From the NCBI RefSeq assembly GCF_004364325.1, contig NZ_SOCP01000004.1, positions 496,001 to 560,000 on the forward strand: a DNA stretch of 64,000 bases. Direction: 5' to 3'. The notes under the pieces were generated by a model that was given only the letters and a program-made list of their open reading frames with translations, did no database searches and was not told where the DNA came from. This document shows, in pieces, positions 56,121-63,321 of this stretch (within the stretch, counting starts at the first letter, position 1; each line of letters opens with the position of its first letter). Source of the DNA: Actinophytocola oryzae (GTDB lineage Bacteria > Actinomycetota > Actinomycetes > Mycobacteriales > Pseudonocardiaceae). Made by a program: the position numbers and the translations under genes.

Positions 56121-56156
56121 TTCGCGGGAGGGTGCCCATGGGCACCCTCCCGCGAA
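56121..56156. terminator. Very strong bidirectional terminator after glgP
   Basis: TTCGCGGGAGGGTGCCC (56121-56137) and GGGCACCCTCCCGCGAA (56140-56156) are perfect 17-bp arms with a 2-base centre. It lies between the convergent glgP and TPR-protein genes and ends five bases before the latter's stop. Confidence 0.85.
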
Positions 56157-56161
56157 TCGTC

Positions 56162-57310
56162 CTAGCCCGCCACCTCGAGGCGTGTGCGCGTCTTCGCGAC
56201 GCGCGGCCACCACTTCGCGAGCTTCTCCGCCTCCCCGATCACCTCGCGGGCGCTGCGGTTGTCGCCCGCCGCCATGTGGGCCCGCGCCAGTGTGGCCAGG
56301 TCGTCGGCACGTGCCAGCACGTCGTCACCCGCCCCTGCCGCCTGGCGGGCCAGCACGATGGCCTCCTTCAGGTTCCCCCGCAGCAGCTCCACCATCGCGC
56401 GGGGACCGTTCAGCCGGTGCCCCGGGTAGCCGAGCGTGGCCGCGTTCTCGATCGCCTGGCTCGCGGTCGTCAGCCCCACCTCGGCATCGAGCTGGCCCGC
56501 CTCCACCGTCGCGCATGCCAGCCCGGCCAGCGCGGCGAACGAGCCGGCCGCCTGCTGCGGGTCGGTCGTCAGGTCGGTCGTCAGCTTCACCGCGAGGATC
56601 ATGGCCTCCGCGTACCGGCCCTGGGCCTCGAGCACCGCGATCCTCGCCGCCAGCGCGGGGCGCAGGTCGGGGTAGGACTCCCGCAGACGGGCCGCCATCC
56701 GCTCGGCGGTCACCAGGTCACCGGCCTGTGCCGCGGACACCGCCCTGCCGATCATCGGCGCGGCCTCCATCTGGCGCGCCAGGTCGGCGCCGGCCATGGG
56801 GAGCCGGAACAGCAGCCAGCCCGGCGACGTCGTGGTCGCCGTCTGCTTCGGGATCAGCGACAGCACCAGCGACGCCACGGCACCCGCCGCCAGGCCACGC
56901 GTGAACGACCCGTCCGCCGCGAGCACGGCCAGTACGGCGAGCCCCGTCTCGAACGTGAGCGCACACAGCGCCGACACCCACACCCTCACCCGCACGGGTG
57001 ATCTTGTGGCACGGACGGAGACCGACAGCATCACCGGGACGGCCCGCAACGCCACGATCCGGTGCGGAGTCGACCAGTCCGCCACTCGCGGGCCGACGCC
57101 CACGATCAGCCGCGCGATGCTCACCCCGGCCACGACCGTGCTGGTCAGCAGGCCGAACTGGCTCGCGGCCACGGCCGCCAGGCCGCCGACCAGCGCGCCG
57201 AACAGCCCGGTCACCGCACCGGGCAGCGACCGCTCGGCCACCACGACGGCGGCCACGGTCACCAGGGTGACGAGCATCCCCGGTCTTGGCAGAACACGAA
57301 CGACCCGCAC
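56162..57310 (-). CDS. Membrane protein with C-terminal TPR-like domain
   Basis: I cannot name the family. The 382-residue protein has two N-terminal hydrophobic helices (about 12-75), two more (about 110-155), and a 200-residue cytosolic helical region with tetratricopeptide-like pairs: AAQAGDLVTAERMAARL, EAQGRYAEAMILAVKL, LLRGNLKEAIVLARQA, MAAGDNRSAREVIGEA. It is probably a membrane-tethered scaffold. It lies on the same strand as, and 69 bp after, the rhodanese gene. Confidence 0.78.
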   Translation of the reverse strand: MRVVRVLPRPGMLVTLVTVAAVVVAERSLPGAVTGLFGALVGGLAAVAASQFGLLTSTVVAGVSIARLIVGVGPRVADWSTPHRIVALRAVPVMLSVSVRATRSPVRVRVWVSALCALTFETGLAVLAVLAADGSFTRGLAAGAVASLVLSLIPKQTATTTSPGWLLFRLPMAGADLARQMEAAPMIGRAVSAAQAGDLVTAERMAARLRESYPDLRPALAARIAVLEAQGRYAEAMILAVKLTTDLTTDPQQAAGSFAALAGLACATVEAGQLDAEVGLTTASQAIENAATLGYPGHRLNGPRAMVELLRGNLKEAIVLARQAAGAGDDVLARADDLATLARAHMAAGDNRSAREVIGEAEKLAKWWPRVAKTRTRLEVAG

Positions 57311-57379
57311 AAGCAGCAGACGCTACGCGGCGCGGCTGGATTTCCCATCGTCTCGGCGGACAGTCAAAAGGGCAGAAGC

Positions 57380-57772
57380 TCAGGTGACGGCCTGCGTGCC
57401 GCCCGGCTGGACCGGCAGACCGGCCGCCAGGTACTCGCGGAAACCGCCGACCAGGTCCGTCGCCTTCGGCAGTCCGACCTCCTGGAGGTCACGCGCGGCG
57501 AGGCTCGACGAGTAGCCCTCGTTGCAGAAGACCACGACCACCGTCTCGGCCGTGAAACCGGGCATGCGGTGCGTGCCGCCCGGGTCGAGCCGCCACTCCA
57601 GGACGATCCGCTCGACCGGCACCGCGCCGGGGATCTCGCCCTCGGCCACCCGGTTGTGCAGTGGCCGGATGTCCACCAGCAGGTGGTCGTCCGGCAGCCC
57701 GGCCAGGTCGGCGGGGGAGACCCGCGACAGCCGGGCGCGGGCCCTGTCCAGCACGTCGTCGACGGCACTCAC
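57380..57772 (-). CDS. Rhodanese-like sulfurtransferase
   Basis: A 130-residue single-domain rhodanese. The active-site loop VVFCNEGYSSSLAA carries the persulfide-forming Cys83, and HLLVDIRPLHNRVAEG is the CH2A-like motif. Predicted role: handling sulfane sulfur from cysteine catabolism. The GTG start overlaps the stop of the cysteine dioxygenase gene (GTGA), so the two proteins are co-produced. Confidence 0.92.
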   Translation of the reverse strand: MSAVDDVLDRARARLSRVSPADLAGLPDDHLLVDIRPLHNRVAEGEIPGAVPVERIVLEWRLDPGGTHRMPGFTAETVVVVFCNEGYSSSLAARDLQEVGLPKATDLVGGFREYLAAGLPVQPGGTQAVT

Positions 57773-58308
57773 GGTTCGACGGGCTCCTTCGCCAGCTCTT
57801 CGAGCGAGCGGCGCGGCGGCAGCGGCGGGATCGACGCCGGGATGTCCAGCAGCGACGCGTACTCGCGGGTCGGGACCAGCGGCGGGGAGTACGCGTGCAC
57901 CGAAGCCGCCGGTTTCGTCGAAGTGTTCCACATCTGGTGGGCATGGCCCGCGCCGAAACCGATCGTCGCGCCGAGACCGTGGGTCTGGCGCCGGATCTCA
58001 CCCTCCGGGTACCGGTAGGTCTCCGACATCTCGCCGAGCACCACCGAGAACGCGCCGGAGGCGCCGCCGTGGTCGTGGGGCGCGGTGTGCTGGCCCGGGA
58101 GCCAGGACAGCAGCCACACCTCCACCTCCTCGGTCAGCGCGAGCCTCGCCCACCACCGCTGCGGGCTGGCGAACCGGACCTGCTCCAGCAGCTCGGTCCC
58201 CCTGGTGGCGGCGACGGTCGAGACGAGGTCACGCAGCTGCGCGGGCGTCCACACCGGACTCAGCGGTTGGACGAGCGCGTCGAAGGAAGGCAGTGTGGCC
58301 GTGGACAT
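57769..58308 (-). CDS. Cysteine dioxygenase (type I, cupin)
   Basis: CDO oxidises cysteine to cysteine sulfinate with a non-haem Fe(II). The 179-residue cupin has metal ligands His78, His80 (TAPHDHGGASGAFSVV) and His124 (GAGHAHQMWN), and the Tyr of HAYSPPL (Tyr140). As in most bacterial enzymes the Cys of the mammalian Cys-Tyr cofactor is replaced (Gly). It is the first gene of an operon with a rhodanese and is preceded by a small cysteine-containing leader ORF and a hairpin, implying attenuation control. Confidence 0.94.
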   Translation of the reverse strand: MSTATLPSFDALVQPLSPVWTPAQLRDLVSTVAATRGTELLEQVRFASPQRWWARLALTEEVEVWLLSWLPGQHTAPHDHGGASGAFSVVLGEMSETYRYPEGEIRRQTHGLGATIGFGAGHAHQMWNTSTKPAASVHAYSPPLVPTREYASLLDIPASIPPLPPRRSLEELAKEPVEP

Positions 58309-58321
58309 GGTTGTGCTCCAA

Positions 58322-58361
58322 GGAAAAGATCACCGGACGGGGTTGACTTACGCACCGTCGG
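58322..58361 (-). promoter_or_regulatory. Candidate attenuator hairpin before cysteine dioxygenase
   Basis: On the minus strand CCGACGG (58361-58355) can pair with CCGTCCGG (58340-58333) with one bulged base. TCTTTT follows three bases later, like an intrinsic terminator. The leader-peptide stop codon lies in the loop, so the position of the ribosome on the leader would decide whether the hairpin forms. Confidence 0.45.
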
Positions 58362-58431
58362 TACAGCCGCACGAGGCGACCAGGAGCAGGTCCACCGTGC
58401 GGTCACGCCAGCTCATCAGCGACCGGGACAC
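58348..58431 (-). CDS. Cysteine-containing leader peptide upstream of cysteine dioxygenase
   Basis: A short ORF of 27 codons from GTG 58431 (or 22 from ATG 58416) ends in TAA at 58348. The core is RDRTVDLLLVASCGCTDGA. This fits the pattern of actinobacterial sulfur-gene leader peptides (R-x-H-V-D-L-x-R-x-A-S-x-x-C), with two Cys codons just before the end. CAACAT lies seven bases before the GTG, so it may be leaderless. It ends 40 bases before the dioxygenase ATG. No enzymatic role is expected; it would sense charged tRNA-Cys. The family match is by eye. Confidence 0.65.
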   Translation of the reverse strand: MSRSLMSWRDRTVDLLLVASCGCTDGA

Positions 58432-58474
58432 ATCCGTGATGTTGGCATGCCCAGCCTGATTGTGGGAAGTCGTC

Positions 58475-60592
58475 TCATCTTGTGGTACGCGGCACCCGGA
58501 ACACCAGCAGTGTTCGAGCGGGGACTGCTACGGACTTGCCCGCGTCCACCGGTCTGATGTCGACCGGCTCGCCACGCGGCGTCCCGCTGTCCAGAACGGG
58601 CACGTACAGCTCGCCGAAGCCCGCGTCGGGCAGGGTCATCTCGGTCGGCCTGTCGCCCGCGTGCAGGATCACCAGCCAGCTGTCGTCGGGGATCAGCTCG
58701 CCGGAGCGGTCGCGGGACAGGCTGGTCGACCCGTCGAGCCACATGCCCAGCGTGCGTCGCTTCTCGTCGAACCAGTCGTGGTCGGTCATCGGCTCGCCGC
58801 GTGGCGAGAACCACACCAGGTCCGGCGTGCCGGAGTGCGACGGACGGCCGTCGAAGAACTCCGGCTGGCGCAGCGCGGGCGAGCCCACACGCAGTGCGAT
58901 CACCTTGCGTGTGAAGGCGATCAGGTCCTCGGCCTGGGGCGAGGGCTCCCACGAGACCCACGACGTCTCGTCGTCGAGGCAGTACGGGTTGTTGTTGCCG
59001 CCCTGCGTGCGCCACCGCTCGTCACCCGCGGTGAGCATGGGGGTGCCGGTCGCCAGCAGGAGCGTGGCCAGCAGGTTGCGGGCCTGCCGGTCCCGCAGCG
59101 CCAGCACCTCGGGGTCCGTGGTCGGGCCCTCGACCCCGCAGTTCCACGAACGGTTGAAGTCCGCGCCGTCCCGGCCGCGTTCGCCGTTGGCCTCGTTGTG
59201 CTTCTCGTTGTAGGACACCAGGTCCCGCAGCGTGAAGCCGTCGTGCGCGGTGACGAAGTTGATCGACGCCCACGGCCGCCGCGTGTTCGCCGCGTACAGG
59301 TCCTCCGACCCCGACAGCCGGTAGGCGAGGTCACGCACGTCCACCGCGCCGCGCCAGAAGTCCCGCACGCCGTCCCGGAAGCGGTCGTTCCACTCCGTCC
59401 ACTGTGGTGCGAACCCGCCGACCCGGTAGCCGTCCGCCGTCGCGTCCCACGGCTCCGCGATCAGCTTGCACTGTGCGAGCGTCGGGTCGACCGTCATGGC
59501 CGTCAGCAGCGCGGAGTCCTGGTCGAACCAGCCGCCGCGCGGGCGGCCGAGCGCGCTCGCCAGGTCGAACCGGAACCCGTCGACCCCCAGCTCGTTCGCG
59601 AAGTAGCGCAGTGAGTCCGTGACGAGCCGGACCACCGTGAGCGACCCGGGGTTCAGGGTGTTCCCGCAGCCGGTGAGGTCCACAGTGGCGCCGTTGCGGT
59701 CGTGCAGGTAGTACGCGGGCGCGTCGAACCCGCGCCACGACAGCGTCGGCCCGGCCACCGAGCCCTCGCACGTGTGGTTGAACACCACGTCGAGGATCAC
59801 CTCGATGCCCGCGGCGTGCAGTGCGGCCACCATCGTGCGGAACTCGGCGATCTCCCGGCCCGGCTCGCTCGCGTACGCCTCGTGGGGCGCGTGGAAGCCC
59901 AGCGTCGAGTAGCCCCAGTAGTTGGCCATCCCGCGTTTGCGCAGCGACGGCTCGTCCGCGATCGTGTGGACCGGCAGCAGCTCGACGGCGGTGATGCCGA
60001 GCCGCACGAGGTAGTCGATCACCGCGGGGTGTGCGAGTCCGAGGTACGTGCCGCGCTGGTGCTCGGGCACTTCGGGGTGCAGCCGGGTGAAGCCGCGCAC
60101 GTGCAGCTCGTAGATCACCGTCTCCCCGAACGGTGTCTCCGGCTTCACGCCCGTGTCCACCCCACCGGGTGACGTGACGACCGAGAGTGGCACGTGCCCG
60201 AGCGAGTCGATCGTCGAGGGCCTGCCGCCCATGGGGTCGCCCTCGTAGCCGAGCACCGCCCTCGGGTCGCCGACCGTGCCCGAGATGCGCCGGGCGTACG
60301 GGTCGACCAGCAGCTTCGCCGGGTTGCACCGCAGGCCGCGGGACGGCTCGTAGGGCCCGTGCACGCGGTAGCCGTAGCGCTGACCGGGTGTGATGCCGGG
60401 CACCAGGCCGTGCCAGATGCCGAACGTGCGCTCGGTGAGCTCGACACGCCGGCGTTCGCTGCCGTCCTCGCCGATCAGGCACAGCTCGACGGCGTCGGCC
60501 ACCGACGACGCGACCGAGAACCGAACGCCACCGGCCTCGGGGTGCGCCCCCAGGGGGAACGGATGTCCGGGCAGCACGTGGTCGTCGGGCAT
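58475..60592 (-). CDS. glgX: Glycogen debranching enzyme GlgX
   Basis: GlgX hydrolyses α-1,6 branches of glycogen trimmed by phosphorylase. The 705-residue isoamylase-type GH13_11 enzyme has an N-terminal CBM48 (HPFPLGAHPEAGGVRFSV), YELHVRGFTRLHPEVPE, ILDVVFNHTCEG, DGFRFDLASALGR (nucleophile Asp), LIAEPWDA (Glu) and FVTAHDGFTLRDLVSYN. CAAGAT six bases before the ATG suggests a leaderless mRNA; GGAGGA is too close to act as a ribosome-binding site. It is divergent from an ABC ATPase and lies upstream of the dioxygenase leader. Confidence 0.96.
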   Translation of the reverse strand: MPDDHVLPGHPFPLGAHPEAGGVRFSVASSVADAVELCLIGEDGSERRRVELTERTFGIWHGLVPGITPGQRYGYRVHGPYEPSRGLRCNPAKLLVDPYARRISGTVGDPRAVLGYEGDPMGGRPSTIDSLGHVPLSVVTSPGGVDTGVKPETPFGETVIYELHVRGFTRLHPEVPEHQRGTYLGLAHPAVIDYLVRLGITAVELLPVHTIADEPSLRKRGMANYWGYSTLGFHAPHEAYASEPGREIAEFRTMVAALHAAGIEVILDVVFNHTCEGSVAGPTLSWRGFDAPAYYLHDRNGATVDLTGCGNTLNPGSLTVVRLVTDSLRYFANELGVDGFRFDLASALGRPRGGWFDQDSALLTAMTVDPTLAQCKLIAEPWDATADGYRVGGFAPQWTEWNDRFRDGVRDFWRGAVDVRDLAYRLSGSEDLYAANTRRPWASINFVTAHDGFTLRDLVSYNEKHNEANGERGRDGADFNRSWNCGVEGPTTDPEVLALRDRQARNLLATLLLATGTPMLTAGDERWRTQGGNNNPYCLDDETSWVSWEPSPQAEDLIAFTRKVIALRVGSPALRQPEFFDGRPSHSGTPDLVWFSPRGEPMTDHDWFDEKRRTLGMWLDGSTSLSRDRSGELIPDDSWLVILHAGDRPTEMTLPDAGFGELYVPVLDSGTPRGEPVDIRPVDAGKSVAVPARTLLVFRVPRTTR

Positions 60593-60718
60593 TCCTCCAT
60601 CTTGCCCGGCGAAACGTCCGATGATCAGAGCCGGTCGGTGTGATTCTCGTGGGACTCCCCGTGCGCGGAGACAAACCGAGAGCACGGCCCGGCGAACGCT
60701 CCTGTTGAATAGGGCACC

Positions 60719-61528
60719 GTGACGGGATCCGACCTTGACGACCTTGTCGTGCACATGTCCGGCGTTGGCGTCCGCCGCGGGAAGAACCACCTGCTCGCGG
60801 ACGTGAGCTGGAGAGTAGAGCTGGACGAGCGCTGGGTGATCCTCGGCGCCAACGGTGCGGGCAAGACCACCCTCCTCAGGCTCGCCGCGGCCGAGCTGCA
60901 CCCGACGACCGGCGAGGTGCACGTCCTCGGCGAGAAGCTCGGCAGGGTCGACGTGTTCGAGCTGCGGCCACGCATCGGCTTCTGCTCGGCCGCCGTGATC
61001 GCGCGCGTGCCGCCGCAGGAGAAGGTCATCGACCTGGTGGTGAGCGCCGGCTACGCGGTGCTCGGCCGCTGGCGCGAGGACTACGACCAGCTGGACACCG
61101 GCCGCGCGCTCGACCTGTGCGAGGGCCTCGGCATCGGGCACCTCACCGAGCGTGAGTTCGGCACCCTCTCCGAGGGCGAGCGCAAGCGGACGATCATCGC
61201 CCGCGCGCTCATGACCGACCCGGAGATGCTGCTGCTCGACGAGCCTGCGGCGGGCCTGGACCTCGGCGGTCGCGAGGACCTGGTCGCCAGGCTGTCCGAG
61301 CTGGCGCTCGACGCGGACGCGCCCGCGACGATCCTGGTCACCCACCACGTCGAGGAGATCCCGCCGGGCTTCACGCACCTGCTCCTGGTCGCGGACGGCG
61401 CCGTGGTCGCGCAGGGGCTCATCGACGAGGTCCTGACCAGCGAGAACCTGTCCAGGACGTTCGGTCAGGACCTCGAGCTGGACAAGATCGGCGACCGGTA
61501 CTTCGCGCGGCGGCGGGCCGCGGTCTAG
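60719..61528 (+). CDS. Stand-alone ABC ATPase
   Basis: A 269-residue ATP-binding protein: Walker A GANGAGKTT (residues 43-51), signature LSEGERKRTIIA, Walker B EMLLLDEP and VTHHVEEIPPG. It resembles the YlmA/ModF-like single-domain ATPases. No permease or binding protein is adjacent, so the transported substrate, if any, is unknown. The GTG start has TTGAAT eight bases upstream. Confidence 0.87.
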   Translation: MTGSDLDDLVVHMSGVGVRRGKNHLLADVSWRVELDERWVILGANGAGKTTLLRLAAAELHPTTGEVHVLGEKLGRVDVFELRPRIGFCSAAVIARVPPQEKVIDLVVSAGYAVLGRWREDYDQLDTGRALDLCEGLGIGHLTEREFGTLSEGERKRTIIARALMTDPEMLLLDEPAAGLDLGGREDLVARLSELALDADAPATILVTHHVEEIPPGFTHLLLVADGAVVAQGLIDEVLTSENLSRTFGQDLELDKIGDRYFARRRAAV

Positions 61529-61540
61529 GTTTGGGCAACG

Positions 61541-61554
61541 TTACTTAGGAGTAG
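61541..61554. promoter_or_regulatory. TTACY-N4-RGTA operator, copy 5 (crotonase)
   Basis: TTACTTAGGAGTAG lies 11 bases before the crotonase GTG and runs into its ribosome-binding site. Both five-base half-sites match the palindrome at four or five positions (TTACT, AGTAG), while the centre differs. Confidence 0.45.
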
Positions 61555-61565
61555 GGAGGCTGCCT

Positions 61566-62345
61566 GTGGGTGAGTTCGTCAGGCTCGAGGTCGACGGCGG
61601 CGTCGGCACCATCCGGTTGGAACGGCCGCCGATGAACGCGCTCAACCGGCAGGTGCAGGAGGAGATCCGCGCCGCGGCGCAGGAGGCGACGCGGCGTGAC
61701 GACGTGCGCGCGGTGGTCGTCTACGGCGGCGAGAAGGTGTTCGCGGCAGGCGCGGACATCAAGGAGATGGCCGAGATGTCCTACGTGGACATGGCCTCCC
61801 GCGCCCGTGAGCTGTCCTCGTCGTTCACTGCCGTCGCCGAGATCCCCAAGCCGACCGTCGCGGCCGTCACCGGCTACGCGCTCGGCGGCGGCCTCGAGCT
61901 GGCCCTGTGCTGCGACCGGCGGGTGGCAGGCGACAACGCGAAGGTCGGCCAGCCGGAGATCCTCCTCGGCGTCATCCCGGGTGCGGGCGGCACGCAGCGG
62001 CTCGCCCGTCTCGTCGGACCGAGCAGGGCGAAGGACATCGTCTACACGGGCCGGTTCGTCGACGCCACCGAGGCACTGCACATCGGGCTGGTCGACGAGG
62101 TCGTCGCGCCGGACGGCGTCTACGAGGCGGCCAGGGCGTGGGCGTCGAAGTTCACCGGTGCGGCCGCCCAGTCCCTCGCCGCCGCGAAGCTGGCCATCGA
62201 CGGCGGCCTCGACGGCGACCTCGCGAGCGGGCTGCGCCTGGAGAGCCAGCTGTTCGCCGGGCTGTTCGCCACCGAGGACCAGAAGACGGGCATGCGGTCG
62301 TTCATCGAGAACGGGCCGGGGAAGGCGAACTTCAGTGGCAAGTGA
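61566..62345 (+). CDS. Enoyl-CoA hydratase (crotonase)
   Basis: A 259-residue crotonase. Oxyanion-hole segments are VFAAGADIKEM and YALGGGLELALCCD; the second catalytic Glu is present in QPEILLGVIPGAGGTQRLARLVG, as in true short-chain hydratases (EchA8 type). Predicted to dehydrate 3-hydroxybutyryl-CoA to crotonyl-CoA for Ccr. GTG 61566 follows GGGAGG with six bases between. The next gene starts inside its last eleven bases. A regulatory palindrome shared with meaA and ccr lies just upstream. Confidence 0.94.
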   Translation: MGEFVRLEVDGGVGTIRLERPPMNALNRQVQEEIRAAAQEATRRDDVRAVVVYGGEKVFAAGADIKEMAEMSYVDMASRARELSSSFTAVAEIPKPTVAAVTGYALGGGLELALCCDRRVAGDNAKVGQPEILLGVIPGAGGTQRLARLVGPSRAKDIVYTGRFVDATEALHIGLVDEVVAPDGVYEAARAWASKFTGAAAQSLAAAKLAIDGGLDGDLASGLRLESQLFAGLFATEDQKTGMRSFIENGPGKANFSGK

Positions 62346-63321
62346 TCCGGCTCCGAACCCGCACGCGACCGAGGCGGAGGTCGAGGCGGCGCGTTCCGAT
62401 CCCAAGCTCGCGAACGTGCTGTACCACGACTGGGAGGCCGACACCTACGACGAGAAGTGGTCGATCTCCTACGACGAGCGCTGCATCGACTACGCCACCG
62501 GCCGGTTTCGCGCAGCTTGCGGAGCGAACGACAAACACGGTCGTGCGGTGGCGGGCGACGAGGACTGGCCCTACGAGCACGCGATGGAGCTGGGCAGCGG
62601 CACCGGCTTCTTCCTGCTGAACCTCATGTCCGGCGGGGTGATCAAGAAGGGCTCGGTCACCGACCTGTCACCCGGCATGGTGAGGGTGGCCCTGCGCAAC
62701 GCGCAGAGCCTCGGCCTCGACGTGGACGGCCGGGTCGCCGACGCCGAGCGGATCCCCTACGACGACAACAGTTTCGACCTGGTCGTCGGGCACGCGGTGC
62801 TGCACCACATCCCGGACGTGCCCGCCGCGTTCCGCGAGGTGCTGCGCGTGCTCAAGCCGGGCGGGCGGTTCGTGTTCGCCGGTGAGCCGACGAAGATCGG
62901 CGACACCTACGCACGCAAGCTCGGCCAGTTCACGTGGTGGCTGACGACGAACGTGACGAAGCTGCCCGCGCTGTCGGGGTGGCGGCGACCGCAGTCCGAG
63001 CTGGACGAGTCGTCGCGGGCGGCGGCACTCGAGGCCGTCGTGGACCTGCACACGTTCGACCCGACCGACCTGGAGCGGATGGCCCGGGACGCCGGTGCGG
63101 CGCAGGTGCACGCGCACACCGAGGAGCTGGCCGCCGCGTTGTTCGGCTGGCCGGTGCGGACGTTCGAGGCCGCGGTGCCCCAGGAGCGGCTGACGATGGG
63201 CTGGCGGATGTTCGCCTACAAGGCGTGGCTGCGCCTGTCCTGGCTGGACGAGAACGTCCTGCGGAAACTCGCCCCGCGTGACCTCTTCTACAACGTGCTG
63301 ATCACCGGGACGAAGCCATAA
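62335..63321 (+). CDS. Class I SAM-dependent methyltransferase (Rv0224c-like)
   Basis: A 328-residue methyltransferase. SAM motif I is AMELGSGTGFFLLNL, followed by GSVTDLSPGMVRVALRNAQ, GRVADAERIPYDDNSFDLVV and RVLKPGGRFVFAGEP. The pattern closely follows mycobacterial Rv0224c-type proteins of unknown substrate. GTG 62335 overlaps the crotonase stop by 11 bases. Between RF and the acidic EDWPYEHAM the protein has an extra hydrophilic segment (RAACGANDKHGRAVAG) encoded by a dispersed repeat, which homologues as I recall them lack. Confidence 0.9.
   Translation: MASDPAPNPHATEAEVEAARSDPKLANVLYHDWEADTYDEKWSISYDERCIDYATGRFRAACGANDKHGRAVAGDEDWPYEHAMELGSGTGFFLLNLMSGGVIKKGSVTDLSPGMVRVALRNAQSLGLDVDGRVADAERIPYDDNSFDLVVGHAVLHHIPDVPAAFREVLRVLKPGGRFVFAGEPTKIGDTYARKLGQFTWWLTTNVTKLPALSGWRRPQSELDESSRAAALEAVVDLHTFDPTDLERMARDAGAAQVHAHTEELAAALFGWPVRTFEAAVPQERLTMGWRMFAYKAWLRLSWLDENVLRKLAPRDLFYNVLITGTKP
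62518..62540. repeat. Dispersed GC-rich repeat inside methyltransferase gene
   Basis: TGCGGAGCGAACGA, two bases, AACACGG, the second copy of the element found at 31877-31899. The flanking GCAGC on the left is also similar. It is in frame and encodes part of the segment CGANDKH. Confidence 0.6.
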
